64,000 nt of DNA, from positions 34,493,312-34,557,311 of the forward strand of contig CM063113.1 of the NCBI GenBank assembly GCA_031841125.1, read 5' to 3'. Positions within the stretch are counted from its first letter, which is position 1. Each line of letters starts with the position of its first letter. Below, one piece after another: positions 9,611 through 21,300 of this stretch. The DNA is from Acanthococcus lagerstroemiae. Lineage: Eukaryota; Arthropoda; Insecta; Hemiptera; Eriococcidae. The notes under the pieces are model-generated. The model did not search any database. It was not told the origin of the DNA and saw only the letters and a program-made list of their open reading frames with translations. The position numbers and the translations under genes were made by a program.

Positions 9611-11754
9611 TCAAACGAAAGTTCTGGATCTATCTCTCGAGTTTTTTTTTAAATTTCGAAGGAATTTAGACTCGTGTTTATTGTAGATTTTCGTAATCGA
9701 ATTCGTCATGAATACATCAACTTCGTTGCAGGAAATATAGGGGTTGTTGTATCCACAACTTTGTAATGCTTTTATAATCTGAAAACAAATGAAGTTTCCA
9801 TTAGTTTTCACCAATTTGATGATATCATTCAATATCTCCATCTTACCATATTTATTTCATTGTTTTTATCAACATTCAACATCAGTACAAACACTTCGCC
9901 GGTGTGAATTTTGTATTTTTTTGGGAAGGTGATCTTGCTTATACGTGTTCTCATCGACGTTTGGAACTTCTAAAAAATTAATATCTCTTAGAAATATGCT
10001 CATATCAAGTGATTATTATGATCACAGTGAAGATAAGTACATCTTTTATGTAGTTTTCAGCTTTAGTTTTTGATATTGTGGTCAGATCTATCTTGATTAC
10101 TGGTAGGTAGAACACATAATGGAGTTTTTGATTTTCTTTCTTAGATTTCTTCCCAAGCTGAAAAAAAAATTGAGTATCATATTATGGTATTAAATATTAT
10201 GTGCATTGATTTGTTAAAGGATGTACTCGTACCACGTGCATATAGATTATTGAACGCCAACTTGATGGCATCTTGATCAAGTAGGTCTTCCACTTTGATA
10301 TCTTGGAAAACAAGATCCCATTCTTCATCAGTCAGATTAACTCTGCCAACCTTTTTCATGTGACTGAGGTTATCCGATGATTTCTGATACAGTAATGTCA
10401 TCGCTACCACAAAATCATCAATCAGCAAATCATTATTTTCGGCGATGAGGTTGGCGAGGTTGGACACAGGGGATGTCAAGCGCAATTCGATAGCACTGAA
10501 CCACTTTGTTTGAAAATCTTAACCCCATATTTAGCATCCACGACGGTATAACTCTTTGCTCTAAAAGTTCCAGTGCAGGACGTAATTTTAATTCGGCTAA
10601 CGCCACATTTTTTGCTATCGAGATCAATTCCTGAAATATTACAAATAGCATTTTTCACGTTTAAAAATATAAGTAATCGATGAATTAATAAAATGCTTTT
10701 AACTCGAAATAATCAACAAGCACACCAAGATTCGCTCATACAACACAATAATTCGTGAAAGTGGATCAAATACGAAGATTTGCTTGAAATCTGTTTCAAA
10801 CTAAGAATCAAGGTATTCTCATAATATCTCAATTTAATGAAAATGGCTTTCGTTTTCTGCAAAGTAAGAACTCGTAAAAGAAGAAACTAGAACCTCAATG
10901 GCAGCTACGAATTTTTACAAGCATTGAGTGAAGTAAGATTTCAAAACAATGAAACGGTGCCTTGAAATTCACCATAGTGACTATATTTACTTGAGAACCA
11001 TACAAAGGGTTGATAACAGAATCTGTTTTATGATACGAAAATAAGAAGTTGTTAACGAATCATTATACAAAACGAGTTCATAATATCTCAATTTAGTGCT
11101 CTACAATGAAAAGTCAACTTTCAATCATAGATTTTCAGGAAACGGTAAAACTCGATCAATACGATGAATTTCGATTGTACGAATACTGTTCATTCTGTTC
11201 ATTCGTGGATTATTTCATGAAAAAATGAGAAAAAAAATCGACACACGAAGAATTTTTACGTCAGTAGAGGATTTGAAAACACTATCTCGAAATACGGATT
11301 TTTTATACAAAGACTATTAAGAATCTGAAATGGCTTTTGTATCCGGAATATATTATGACTCACAGATCAGTATTTGAGAACAAGCAAACGAGGACTGTAA
11401 ATTCATCCACTCGAAGAAGAAAAAAAATTGGTTTAGTTTCAACATAATTTCTGATTTTTCATTAAAAGAATGTATCTAACAGTTTTATACCTTTTTTACA
11501 AATATTGAGAATAAATTACCTTACTTACTTTCTCTTTCTCCACATCTACAAGGACTTTTATAGCATTCGCGTATATGAATTTTGGATCTTCACAATCCTT
11601 AAAATCTTTTATGAACTAAAAGATGTAAACAATTCGTGATACTAAAGATGTAAATATAGACGAAAGAGAAAAAAAATAATACACTTACATCGTCCACCTT
11701 GGAGCGCTTCTCTTTTGGAGGAGTATTGCCGGGTGACTGTGGATTCTTCTTCAG
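9611..11754 (-). pseudogene. unrecognised spliced gene convergent to the TDP-43-like gene, frameshifted
   Basis: Several exons with consensus splice sites are visible: 11689-11754 (LKKNPQSPGNTPPKEK...; TTCAG/CTG, GAT/GTAAGT), 11529-11615 (FIKDFKDCEDPKFIY...; TTTTAG, GTAAGT) and 10233-10630 (CAG/GAATTG...; CGTG/GTACGA). A small exon may start at 10157, where in-phase joining gives Ala-Trp-Glu-Glu-Ile then a stop. Another starts at 9778 (TTTTCAG) and runs to a stop at 9611. The 10.2-10.6 kb exon begins in the frame set by its neighbours (ELISIAKNVALAELKLRP) but the protein-like reading moves to another frame near 10500 (LTSPVSNLANLIAENN...). I recognise no family. Either a decayed captured host gene or a mis-modelled exon. 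Confidence 0.5.
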
Positions 11755-12456
11755 CTGTTAAATGAAAGATGAAAAAGTTTTAGATTTTAGTTACATATGC
11801 GACGTCTACACTTTTCTAAAGATGTAGAATTAAAATTTGTGATAATATTACATATTTTTGTTGATGAAAACATTTAGTTATATTGCATAGTCGTGCATAG
11901 AATAAGGGTGTTCTTTTCGTATAAAATTGTATTATTTTGTACAGTAGATTTCAGTCATTACAAAATTAGAAAGAATGTATAAAATATAATGTTAATATTG
12001 CAGAGTATTCATCATTGGTACATAATTGTTGTCGAAAACTCGAAAGTGTAAATTTAAAGTAAATACTATACCTATTGTGAAGTGAATGTAATACGATGGC
12101 TTTTTGTTGTGATCTTATAAGTCTGATAAATGATAATTTGCGTAGTAAATATTATGTATTTACTTTTTTCTTCCTCTCTTAGTGAAAATAAACTTCATTC
12201 TATTTGTTCATCGTTTTCTACTTTCTTGCAAAACTGAGGAAATAAAAGATCGTGATAATAGTACTTTTATTGAATGGAAAAAAATTACACGCTTATACTA
12301 CAAACAAATCACAAAAGGAAAGTATACTGACATATTGAATTAAGTTATACGATTGAAAAGTTGAGAATTTAGGAAAGAAGAAATATAAAACTAATTTCGG
12401 TATATACATTACATTCTTCATTTCCTAAAATTGATATTAGGTTATAAACTGAGCAT
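11755..12456. other. AT-rich spacer
   Basis: No gene recognised. It may contain upstream exons or the promoter of the minus-strand spliced gene. Confidence 0.4.
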
Positions 12457-12659
12457 TCAGTTAAACCCTTCTAAATTGTCAATGAATGATAAATAATCAA
12501 ACTTTTTGTTACTTCGATTTTCTTTTTGTCCATCTGCTTTTATGACTATATTATTATTCAAATTGATGTGCACTTTTCTTGTGGAATCTTTATCAATTTT
12601 ATTATCATTGCTATGTGATAGAACTCCAGTAAATACATAGTTGAAGATAAACTTCTTAT
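12457..12659 (-). CDS. short AT-rich ORF fragment without a clear start
   Basis: An open frame of about 67 codons ends at 12457 (...KKFDYLSFIDNLEGFN). It is lysine- and asparagine-rich like its neighbours and has no ATG near its upstream end. It is divergent from the zinc protein starting at 12675. It could be the tail of a degraded gene or a second exon. Function unknown. Confidence 0.35.
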
Positions 12660-12674
12660 ACTAGTGTCCTCAAC

Positions 12675-13139
12675 ATGGAACACTATGATACACACACTTC
12701 AGCTACTGATCATGCTTTACATGATACTTGTAAAACAACTTTCTTAGATTCAGAGAAAGGGAAGTCTATTTTTAAATTGATGACACAAGAAGGAACAACA
12801 TTCAAAGAATATAATGTTGATGAATTTTTAAGAAAATTAATGTTTACAATAAATTTGTTTGAAAATGGAAAATATTGCACTAAATGTAAGAAAAATAAAA
12901 ATATACAAGAATTTGGTAAAGCACAAAACTGGTGTAAAGAATGTAAGAATACATCATTTAAAGAATACTATAATAAAAATAAAGAAAAAATGAAAGAAAA
13001 TTTGAAAAATGATTATGAAAAAAGAAAACAACTAATAATGTGTACTTGCAGTGTGGTTGTAAATTCTGTATCTTACAAAATACATTTAAAATCAAAATAT
13101 CATCATAATCTTCTTAATGAAAAAGAGAAAGGTAGTTAG
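12675..13139 (+). CDS. zinc-binding protein A, first of a tandem pair
   Basis: A 154-residue ORF from ATG. It has a CTKC...WCKEC block around residues 69-90 (Cys-X2-Cys, 15-17 residues, Cys-X2-Cys) with the phrase EFGKAQNWCKEC. A lysine-rich helix follows, and a CTC...HLKSKYHHN motif near the C-terminus suggests a second, Cys2His2-like site. The same arrangement recurs in the next ORF. Such knuckles occur in phage and viral endonucleases and in small nucleic-acid-binding proteins, but I do not assign a family. The gene is intronless and very AT-rich. Confidence 0.65.
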   Translation: MEHYDTHTSATDHALHDTCKTTFLDSEKGKSIFKLMTQEGTTFKEYNVDEFLRKLMFTINLFENGKYCTKCKKNKNIQEFGKAQNWCKECKNTSFKEYYNKNKEKMKENLKNDYEKRKQLIMCTCSVVVNSVSYKIHLKSKYHHNLLNEKEKGS

Positions 13140-13200
13140 AAGGGTTTATGTTGGTTTTGTAAAGGTTTTTTCCTTATTAAATTTATTTATAAAAAATATT

Positions 13201-13213
13201 CTATATAAATAAG
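13201..13213 (+). promoter_or_regulatory. TATA-like box before zinc protein B
   Basis: CTATATAAATAAG ends 4 bp before the ATG at 13218. The identical 13-mer precedes the next ORF (13577-13589), so it may be a shared promoter box. Confidence 0.45.
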
Positions 13214-13217
13214 AAGA

Positions 13218-13550
13218 ATGAATCTCTCTAAGAAGTTTATTTCAATTTGTAAGACCATGTCAGATGATCCATATATTGATATTTCTACAATTGAAGCAGG
13301 AGAAATGCATCTGTGTACAAGATGTTTTAAATTTAAAAAAATAAATGAATTTGGGAAAAATCAATATTGGTGTAAAGATTGTAAAAATTTAATAATGAAA
13401 AAACATAATGATGAATTAAAATTAATTGATAAAATTTGTGAGTGTGGGAGAAAAGTAAATATAAGAAGTTATAATACTTATTTGAAATCAAACCTTCATA
13501 AAAGAAGATTAGACATGATGAAAGAGAACAAAATTATATTAGTCTCATAA
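13218..13550 (+). CDS. zinc-binding protein B, paralogue of A
   Basis: A 110-residue ORF. It repeats the plan of protein A: LCTRCFKFKKINEFGKNQYW then CKDC, a lysine-rich helix, then ICECGRK and a TYLKSNLHKRR tail. The N-terminal part is shorter. The shared EFGK...WCK(E/D)C core in tandem indicates gene duplication. Intronless, AT-rich, 78 bp after protein A. Function unknown; a nucleic-acid-binding role is inferred from the metal-binding pattern and basic charge. Confidence 0.65.
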   Translation: MNLSKKFISICKTMSDDPYIDISTIEAGEMHLCTRCFKFKKINEFGKNQYWCKDCKNLIMKKHNDELKLIDKICECGRKVNIRSYNTYLKSNLHKRRLDMMKENKIILVS

Positions 13551-13576
13551 AAATAAATTTCTTTATAAAATTTTTC

Positions 13577-13589
13577 CTATATAAATAAG
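13577..13589 (+). promoter_or_regulatory. TATA-like box before the 188-residue ORF
   Basis: The same CTATATAAATAAG word as at 13201-13213, here 25 bp upstream of the ATG at 13615. Flanking bases are similar too (TTTATAAAA upstream). Confidence 0.45.
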
Positions 13590-13614
13590 TAGTGAAAAAA
13601 CATCTACACAAAAA

Positions 13615-14181
13615 ATGATTACAAGAAATCAGATTGTGATAAGTGTTATAAAAAATGAAACTGGAAGACAAGACACAAATATTGCTCAATGGATTCAGTT
13701 CTTCAAAGTGCATAATTTCTATGCAAGTAAAACTACAAGACAAATAGAATATTATTTAAGAAATAGTAAGATTTATATAGCTTTTAGAGGAAGGGAAGTA
13801 ACCTCAAAAATAAGTGATTTATACTTTATATTATTGCAAAAATTAACACAATCCAGATTACCCCAACCAAATAGAAAACAGATTATTTTTACATTAACAA
13901 AGGAGGAAATAAATACATGGCTTACTCGAACTCCTTTCAAGTTTGAAGGAAATGATGATGATATATTTAGATCAAATAATAGAAATAATATAAAAATTAG
14001 ACCTCGATTTGTACGTGAGAATTTTGCAAGTAGACATGCACAATTTGAAATTGAAAATGAATGGGGAATTGTAGAATTGAGTGAGTTTTTAGATATTATG
14101 AAAAAACCTACTTTTGGTCTTCTCAAAAAATGGTCAAGATTACACGGAGGAATTAGAGCTAATTTGATAAATCACCAATAA
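13615..14181 (+). CDS. unrecognised 188-residue element protein
   Basis: The ORF begins MITRNQIVISVIKNETGRQD, is basic and mixed alpha/beta in character, and ends at 14181. Immediately after the stop another frame encodes an acidic stretch (VDNNLESDLDSEEDVENKK) to about 14242. It resembles the acidic tail of the next ORF and may be the lost C-terminus of this one after a frameshift. No family recognised. Composition and spacing group it with the two zinc proteins. Confidence 0.6.
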   Translation: MITRNQIVISVIKNETGRQDTNIAQWIQFFKVHNFYASKTTRQIEYYLRNSKIYIAFRGREVTSKISDLYFILLQKLTQSRLPQPNRKQIIFTLTKEEINTWLTRTPFKFEGNDDDIFRSNNRNNIKIRPRFVRENFASRHAQFEIENEWGIVELSEFLDIMKKPTFGLLKKWSRLHGGIRANLINHQ

Positions 14182-14302
14182 GAGTAGATAATAATTTAGA
14201 ATCAGATCTTGACTCAGAAGAGGACGTTGAAAATAAAAAATAATTTTCTAATTTCTTTTATAGGTAAATAATAATCATCTTGCAAAAATTGAATTCCCTA
14301 AA

Positions 14303-14615
14303 ATGGTTGAAATTGAAAAGAGGTATCCTAAAATTGTACATGTAATGGAAAAAAATAGAGAACTCTTATAATAATTCTACTGATAATGGAGATGAAAATT
14401 ATCTTCTGCCCCATGACACTGTACAAATACAAAACGAGGTTGTAGATTGGTATGAGCCTGATAGGGAAGAAGAATATGAAGAATATTATCGTCAACTGGG
14501 ATATAATGCGGATGGTCCCTGGGAACCAGCTGGTAGTATCAATAGTAATGATCTTGAATCAGATCCTGAATCAGAAGCTGAACCTGATGAGGGAGTACAA
14601 GATGATATAAGTTAA
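14303..14615 (+). pseudogene. acidic-tail ORF, frameshifted
   Basis: ATG at 14303 opens MVEIEKRYPKIVHVMEKNRE and stops within 25 codons. A run of seven A at 14349-14355 lies next to the point where the frame changes. The second frame then runs to 14615 and is rich in Asp, Glu and Tyr (DWYEPDREEEYEEYYRQLG; tail NDLESDPESEAEPDEG). The tail resembles the acidic segment at 14182-14242, suggesting another tandem duplicate. Function unknown. Confidence 0.45.
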
Positions 14616-14907
14616 ATGATAAATAATTAATGTGTACACTTGATTTCAATATCTAATTCTAAATCATTTTCTGATATATTAAGACCTTTTATTTCTTTTT
14701 CTACTGAGATTATTGACGTACATTTGGCACACATGTTTTTTATTCATAATTATTGATAAAATCTATAAAATTCTGAGATGATGAATTTTATTGGGTACCT
14801 ACCTTGATAAAAATGACGTGTTCTAAGTTGATGATTTCTATTATAAAACTAAGGGAGGAGAAATAGAAGAATCTTCAACTGCGTCAGAAATCTTCCTCAC
14901 CTTTGGA

Positions 14908-15373
14908 CTAATTAATGAAAAATTGATACAATAATTCAAAAATTTTGTGACTTTGACTTGATGAAAAAGTATGAGAAAATGATTTGATTTTGCTTTAAAA
15001 TTGGTAAATATTGTTTGCCAACTTTGAATGAAAGTTTCGGACCTTTACAAGTGATAAAAATATGGGGTAAAAATGAAGAATCTTCAACTGCGCCAAAACA
15101 TACATCAAGTATCTAAGAAATAGCGGAAATTACTTAAAAAGGATACAAAAATTTATAAATTTTTTGTCATGACTTGATTAAAAATTAAGAGAAAAAATAT
15201 TAATTTTTGTTTAAAAAAAGAGAAAAATATAAGAAAAGGAAAAGAATAAATTTTCATAGGGAGGAAGATCCAATAAAATATAAATTAAGGGAGGAAGATC
15301 AGATAAAAGAAGAAAAGTAGGGAGGAGAAATAGAACAAGTTGAGTGCGCCAGAACATACCTGACCTCTCTACT
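14908..15373 (-). repeat. right terminal inverted repeat
   Basis: The reverse complement of 3610-4075, beginning (read inwards) AGTAGAGAGGTCAGGTATGT. It carries the same subterminal GGCGCA words and TCCTCCCT repeats. Confidence 0.9.
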
Positions 15374-15379
15374 CACCAG
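15374..15379. repeat. right target site duplication CACCAG
   Basis: It directly follows CCTCTCTACT and is followed by CGCCGGCGCCGTAG, the normal satellite continuation. Confidence 0.9.
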
Positions 15380-18300
15380 CGCCGGCGCCGTAGCCCTCCG
15401 AAATTTTTTCGCCCCAAAAATGACATGATGTATGGAGAAATTTTCAAAATTTGAGAAATCCAAAATTTCGAAATAATGAATGTTTCTTACTCAATTTTTC
15501 ACGCTGGATTCGAATTCGTTGTTCCCATTTGGCGGCGACCCTCCGTTCCTGAGATACACTCAAAAAAGTTGGGATAATTGATCAATTTGTGTCAAAAAAA
15601 TGACTCCAGCTCAATTTTGACAACGGATTCGAATTCGTCTCGAAAAATTCAGTAACTAGCACCAGCGTCGGCGCCGTAGCTCTCCGAAAATTTTTTCGCC
15701 CGAATAAAACATGATGTCTCGTAGTATGGAGAAATTTGCAAAATTTGAGAAATTCGAAAATTTCTAATTAATGAGTGTTTGTTACTCAATTTTTCACGCT
15801 GAGATCGAATTCGTCGTTCCCATTTGACGGCGACCCTCCGTTCCCGAGATACGCTCAGAAAAGTTAGGAAAATTGATCGATTTGGGTCAAAAGTTGAGTC
15901 TAGCTCAACTCTGAAACTGGATTCGAATTCGTCTCAAAAAATTGAGTAACTAGCACCAGCACCGACGTCGTAGCTTTCCGAAAGTGTTTTCGCCCCAAGA
16001 AAGACATGATGTATATTATGGAGAAATTTTCAAAATTTGAGAAAACCAAAACTTCCTAATTAATGAGTATTTCTTACTCAATTTTCCACGCTGAGTTTTA
16101 ATTCGTTGTTCCCATTTGGCGGCCACCCTCCGTTCCTGAGATACACTCAAAAAAGTTGGGAAAATTGATCAATTTGGGTCAAAAAATGACTCTAGCTCAA
16201 TTTTGACAACAGATTCGAATTCGTCTCGAAAAATTCAGTAACTAGCACGAGCGCCGGCGCTGTAGTTCTCCGAAAATTTTTTCGCCCCAAAAAAGACAGG
16301 ATGTAAATTATGGAAAAATTTACAAAATTTGAGAAAATCAAAAGTTTTGAATTAATAAGTGTTTCTTACTCAATTTTCCACGCTGAGTTCGAATTCCATG
16401 TTCCCATTTGGCAGCGACCCTCCGTTCCTGAGATACACTCAAAAAAGTTGGGAAAATTGATCAATTTGGGTCAAAAAATGACTCTAGCTCAATATTGACA
16501 ACGGATTCGAATTCGGCTCGAAAAATTCAGTAACTAGCACCAGCGCCGGCGCCGTAGCCCTCCGAAATTTTTTCGCCACAAAAATGACATGATGAGTATG
16601 GAGAAATTTTCAAAATTCGAGAACATCCAAATTTTCGAATCAATAAGCGTCACCTACTCAATTCTTCACGCTGAGTTCGAATTCGTTGTTCCAATTTGGC
16701 GGCGACCCTCCGTTCCCGAGATACACTCAAAAAAGTTGGGAAAATTGATCAATTTGGGTCAAAAAATGACTCTAGCTCAATGTTCACAACGAATTCGTCT
16801 CGAAAAATTGAGTAACTAGCACCCGCGCCGACGCCGTAGCTCTCCGAAAATTTTTTTGCCCGAAAAAAGACATGATGTATAATGGAGAAATTTTCAAAAT
16901 TCGAGAAAATCCAAAATTTCGAAATAATGATTGTTTCTTACTCAATTTTTCACGCTGGATTCGAATTCATTGTTCCCATTTGGCGGCGACACTCCGTTTC
17001 CGAGATACACTCAAAAAATTTAGGAAAATTGATCAATTTGGGTCAAAAAGTGACTCTATTTCAATTTTGACAAGGGATTCGAATTCGTCTTGAAAATTTG
17101 AGTAACTAGCACCAGCGCCGGCGCCGTAGCCCTCCGAAATTTATTCGCCCCAAAAATGACATGATGTATAAGTATGAAGAAATTTTCAAAATTTGAGAAA
17201 ATCTAAAATTTCGAAATAGTGAGTGGTTCTTACTCAATTTTTCACGCTGGATTCGAATTCGTTGTTCTTATTTCGTGGCGACCCTCCGTTCCCGAGATAC
17301 ACTCAAAAAAGTTGGGAAAATTGATTAATTCGAGTCATAAAATGCCTCTAGCTCAATATTGACAACGGATTCGAATTCGGCTCGAAAAATTCAGTAACTA
17401 GCACCAGCGCAAGCGCCGTAGCTCTCCGAAAATTTTTTCGCCCTAAAAATTGACATGATGAATATGGAGAAATTTTCAAAATTTGAGAAAATCCAAATTT
17501 TCGGATCAATAAGCGTCACCTACTCAATTTTTCACGCTGAGTTCGAATTCATTGTTCCAATTTGGCGGCTACCCTCCGTTCTCGAGATACACTCAAAAAA
17601 GTTGCGAAATTGATCAATTTGGGTCAAAAAATGACTCTAGCGAAATTTTGACAACTGATTCGAATTCTTCTCGAAAAACTGAGTAACTAGCACCAGAAGC
17701 CGGCGCCGTAGCTCTCCAAAAATTTTTTCGACCCAAAAAGTCATTATGTACTGTATGGATGAATTTTAAAAATTTGAGAACATCACAAATTCTAATTAAT
17801 GAGTGTTTCCTACTCAATTCTTCAGGCTAATTTCGAATTCGTTGTTCCCATTTGGCGGCGACACTCCGTTTCCGAGATACACTCAAAAAATTTGGGAAAA
17901 TTGATCAATTTGGGTCAAAAAGTGACTCTATTTCCATTTTGACAAGGGATTCGAATTCGTCTTGAAAATTTGAGTAACTAGCACCAGCGCCGGCGCCGTA
18001 GCCCTCCGAAATTTTTTCGCCCCAAAAATGACATGATGTATAAATAGTATGGAGAAATTTTCAAAATTTGAGAAAATCTAAAATTTCGAAATAGTGAGTG
18101 GTTCTTACTCAATTTTTCACGCTGGATTCTAATTCGTTGTACCCATTTGGCGGCGACCCTCCGTTCCTGATATACGATCAAAAAAGTTGGGAAAATTGAT
18201 CAATTTGTGTCAAAAAATGACTCTAGCTAAATTTTGACAACGGATTCGAATTCGTCTCGAAAAATTCAGTAACTAGCACGAGCGCCGGCGCTGTAGTTCT

Positions 18301-21300
18301 CCGAAAATTTTTTCGCCCCAAAAAAGACAGGATGTAAATTATGGAAAAATTTACAAAATTTGAGAAAATCAAAAGTTTTGAATTAATAAGTGTTTCTTAC
18401 TCAATTTTCCACGCTGAGTTCGAATTCCATGTTCCCATTTGGCAGCGACCCTCCGTTCCTGAGATACACTCAAAAAGTTGGGATAATTGATCAATTTGTG
18501 TCAAAAAAATGACTCCAGCTCAATTTTGACAACGGATTCGAATTCGTCTCGAAAAATTCAGTAACTAGCACCAGCGCCGGCGCCGGCGCCGTAGCTCTCC
18601 AAAAATTTTTGCGCACCAAAAAAGACATGATGTATATAGTATGGAAAAATTTTCAAAATTTGAGAAAATCAAAAATTTCGAATTAATGAGTGTTTCTTAC
18701 TGAATTTTTCACGCCGAGTTCGAATTCGTAGTTCCCATTTGACGGCCACCCTCCGTTCCTGAGATACACTCAAAAAAGTTGGGAAAATTGATCAATTTGG
18801 GTCAAAAAAATGACTCCAGCTCAATTTTGACAACGGATTCGAATTCGTCTCGAAAAATTCAGTAACTAGCACCAGCACCAGCGTCGGCGTCGTAGCTCTC
18901 CGAAAATTTTTTCGCCCGAATAAAACATGATGTCTCGTAGTATGGAGAAATTTGCAAAATTTGAGGAATTCGAAAATTTCTAATTAATGAGTGTTTGTTA
19001 CTCGATTTTTCACGCTGAGATCGAATTCGTCGTTCCCATTTAACGGCGACCCTCCGTTCCCGAGATACGCTCAAAAAAGTTAGGAAAATTGATCAATTTG
19101 GGTCAAAAGTTGAGTCTAGCTCAACTGGATTCGAATTCGTCTCAAAAAATTGAGTAACTAGCACCAGCACCGACGTCGTAGCTTTCCGAAAGTGTTTTCG
19201 CCCCAAAAAAGACAGGATGTAAATTATGGAAAAATTTACAAAATTTGAGAAAATCAAAATTTTCGAATTAATAAGTGTTTCTTACTCAATTTTCCACGCT
19301 GAGTTCGAATTCCATGTTCCCATTTGGCAGCGACCCTCCGTTCCTGAGATACACTCAAGAAAGTAATGCTGATAATATAAAAACGGATTCGAATTCGGCT
19401 CGAAAAATTCAGTGACTAGCACCAGCGCCGGCGCCGTAGCCCTCCGAGATTTTTTCGCCACAAAAATGACATGATGAGTATGGAGAAATTTTCAAAATTT
19501 GAGAAAATCCAAATTTTCGAATCAATAAGCGTCACCTACTCAATTCTTCACGCTGAGTTCGAATTCGTTGTTCCAATTTGGCGGCGACCCTCCGTTCTCC
19601 GAGATACACTCAAAAAGTTGGGAAAATTGATCAATTTGGGTCAAAAAATGACTCTAGCTCAATTTTGACAACGGATTCGAATTCGTCTCGAAAAATTCAG
19701 TAACTAGAACCAGCGCCGGCGCCGTAGCCCTCCGAAATTTTTTCGCCCCAAAAATGACAGGATGTAATTATGAGAAAATTTAAAAAATTTGAGAAAAACA
19801 AAAATTTCGAATTTTTGAGAGTTTTTTCCTCAATTCTTCAGGCTCAGTTCGAATTCGTTGTTCCAATTCCTGGGCCACCCTCCGTTCCCGAGATACAATC
19901 AAAAAGTTTGGAAAATTGATCAATTTGGGTCAAAAAGTGACTCTAGCTCATTTTTGACAACGGATTCGAATTCGTCTCGAAAAATTCAGTAACTAGCACC
20001 AGCGCCGGCGCCGTAGCTCTCCGAAAATTTTTTCGCCCCAAAAAGCCATGATGTATTATAATAGAATGGAGAAGTTTTCAAAATTTGAGAAAATCATAAA
20101 TTTCGAATTAATGAGTGTTTCCTACTCAATTTTTCACGCTGAGTTCGAATTCCATGTTCCCATTTCGCGGCGACCCTCCGTTCCTGAGATACACTCAAAA
20201 AAGGTGGGAAAATTGATCAATTTGGGTCAAAAAATTACTCTAGCTCAATTTTGACTACAGATTCGAATTCGTCTCGAAAAATTCAGTAACTAGCACCAGC
20301 GCCGGCGCCGTAGCTCTCCGAAAATTTTTACGATCCAAAAAAGACATGAGGTATAGTATGGCACAATTTTAGAAATTTGAGAAAATCAAAAATTTCGAAT
20401 TAATGAGAGTTTCTTACTCAATTCTTCACGCTCAGTTCGAATTCGTGATTCCAATTCCTGGGCCACCCTCCGTTCCCGAGATACACCCAGAAAAGTTGGG
20501 AAAATTGATCAATTTGGGTCAAAAAATGACTCTAGCTCAATTTTACAACGGATTCGAATTCGTCTCGAAAAATTCAGTAACTAGCACCAGCGCCGGCGCC
20601 GTAGCCCTCCGAAAATTTTTCGCCCCAAAAATTACATGATGTATGGAGAAATTTTCAAAATTTGAGAAATCCAAAATTTCGAAATAATGAATGTTTCTTA
20701 CTCAATTTTTCACGCTGGATTCGAATTCGTTGTTCCCATTTGGCGGCGACCCTCCGTTCCTGAGATACACACAAAAAAGTTGGGAAAATTGATCAATTTG
20801 TGTCAAAAAAATAACTCTAGCTCAATTTTGACAACGGATTCGAATTCGTCTCGAAAAATTAAGTAACTAGCACCAGCGTCGGCGTCGTAGCTCTCCGAAA
20901 ATTTTTTCGCCCGAATAAAACATGATGTCTCGTAGTATGGAGAAATTTGCAAAATTTGAGGAATTCGAAAATTTCTAATTAATGAGTGTTTGTTACTCAA
21001 TTTTTCACGCTGAGATCGAATTCGTCGTTCCCATTTAACGGCGACCCTCCGTTCCTCGAGATACGCTCAAAAAAGTTAGGAAAATTGATCAATTTGGGTC
21101 AAAAGTTGAGTCTAGCTCAACTCTGAAACTGGATTCGAATTCGTCTCAAAAAATTGAGTAACTAGCACCAGCACCGACGTCGTAGCTTTCCGAAAGTGTT
21201 TTCGCCCCAAAAAAGACATGATGTATATTATGGAGAAATTTTCAAAATTTGAGAAAACCAAAAATTCCGAATTAATGAGTGTTTCTTACTCAATTTTTCA

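Larger units (their letters stand above)
3610..15373. mobile_element. 11,764-bp element with long TIRs, Polinton-like, probably non-autonomous
   Basis: Seen: inverted repeats of about 465 bp, ends AGTAGAGAGG...CCTCTCTACT, and a perfect 6-bp duplication inside a satellite. Known: Polintons/Mavericks make 6-bp duplications, have TIRs of hundreds of bp and begin with AG, but are usually 15-20 kb and encode PolB, integrase, protease, ATPase and capsids. None of these is recognised here. The interior holds AT-rich intron-poor ORFs near both ends (5166-5983; 12457-14615) and two convergent spliced genes between (7335-8966 and 9611-11754). Inference: a cargo-bearing non-autonomous derivative or an undescribed Polinton-like lineage mobilised in trans. 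Confidence 0.85.

Noticed and set aside
9611..9778. TFIIS-like central domain in the last exon of the minus-strand cargo gene
   Set aside because: Only a weak resemblance (LRNLKKNSRD) with no zinc ribbon; not enough to name it.
3610..15373. Segmental inversion of host DNA instead of a mobile element
   Set aside because: A perfect short target duplication and matching TIR ends at both junctions fit transposition better.
1336..20639. Many 60-78-residue ORFs in the satellite as separate genes
   Set aside because: They are the same frame of one tandem monomer and match no protein family; kept only as an observation on the satellite.
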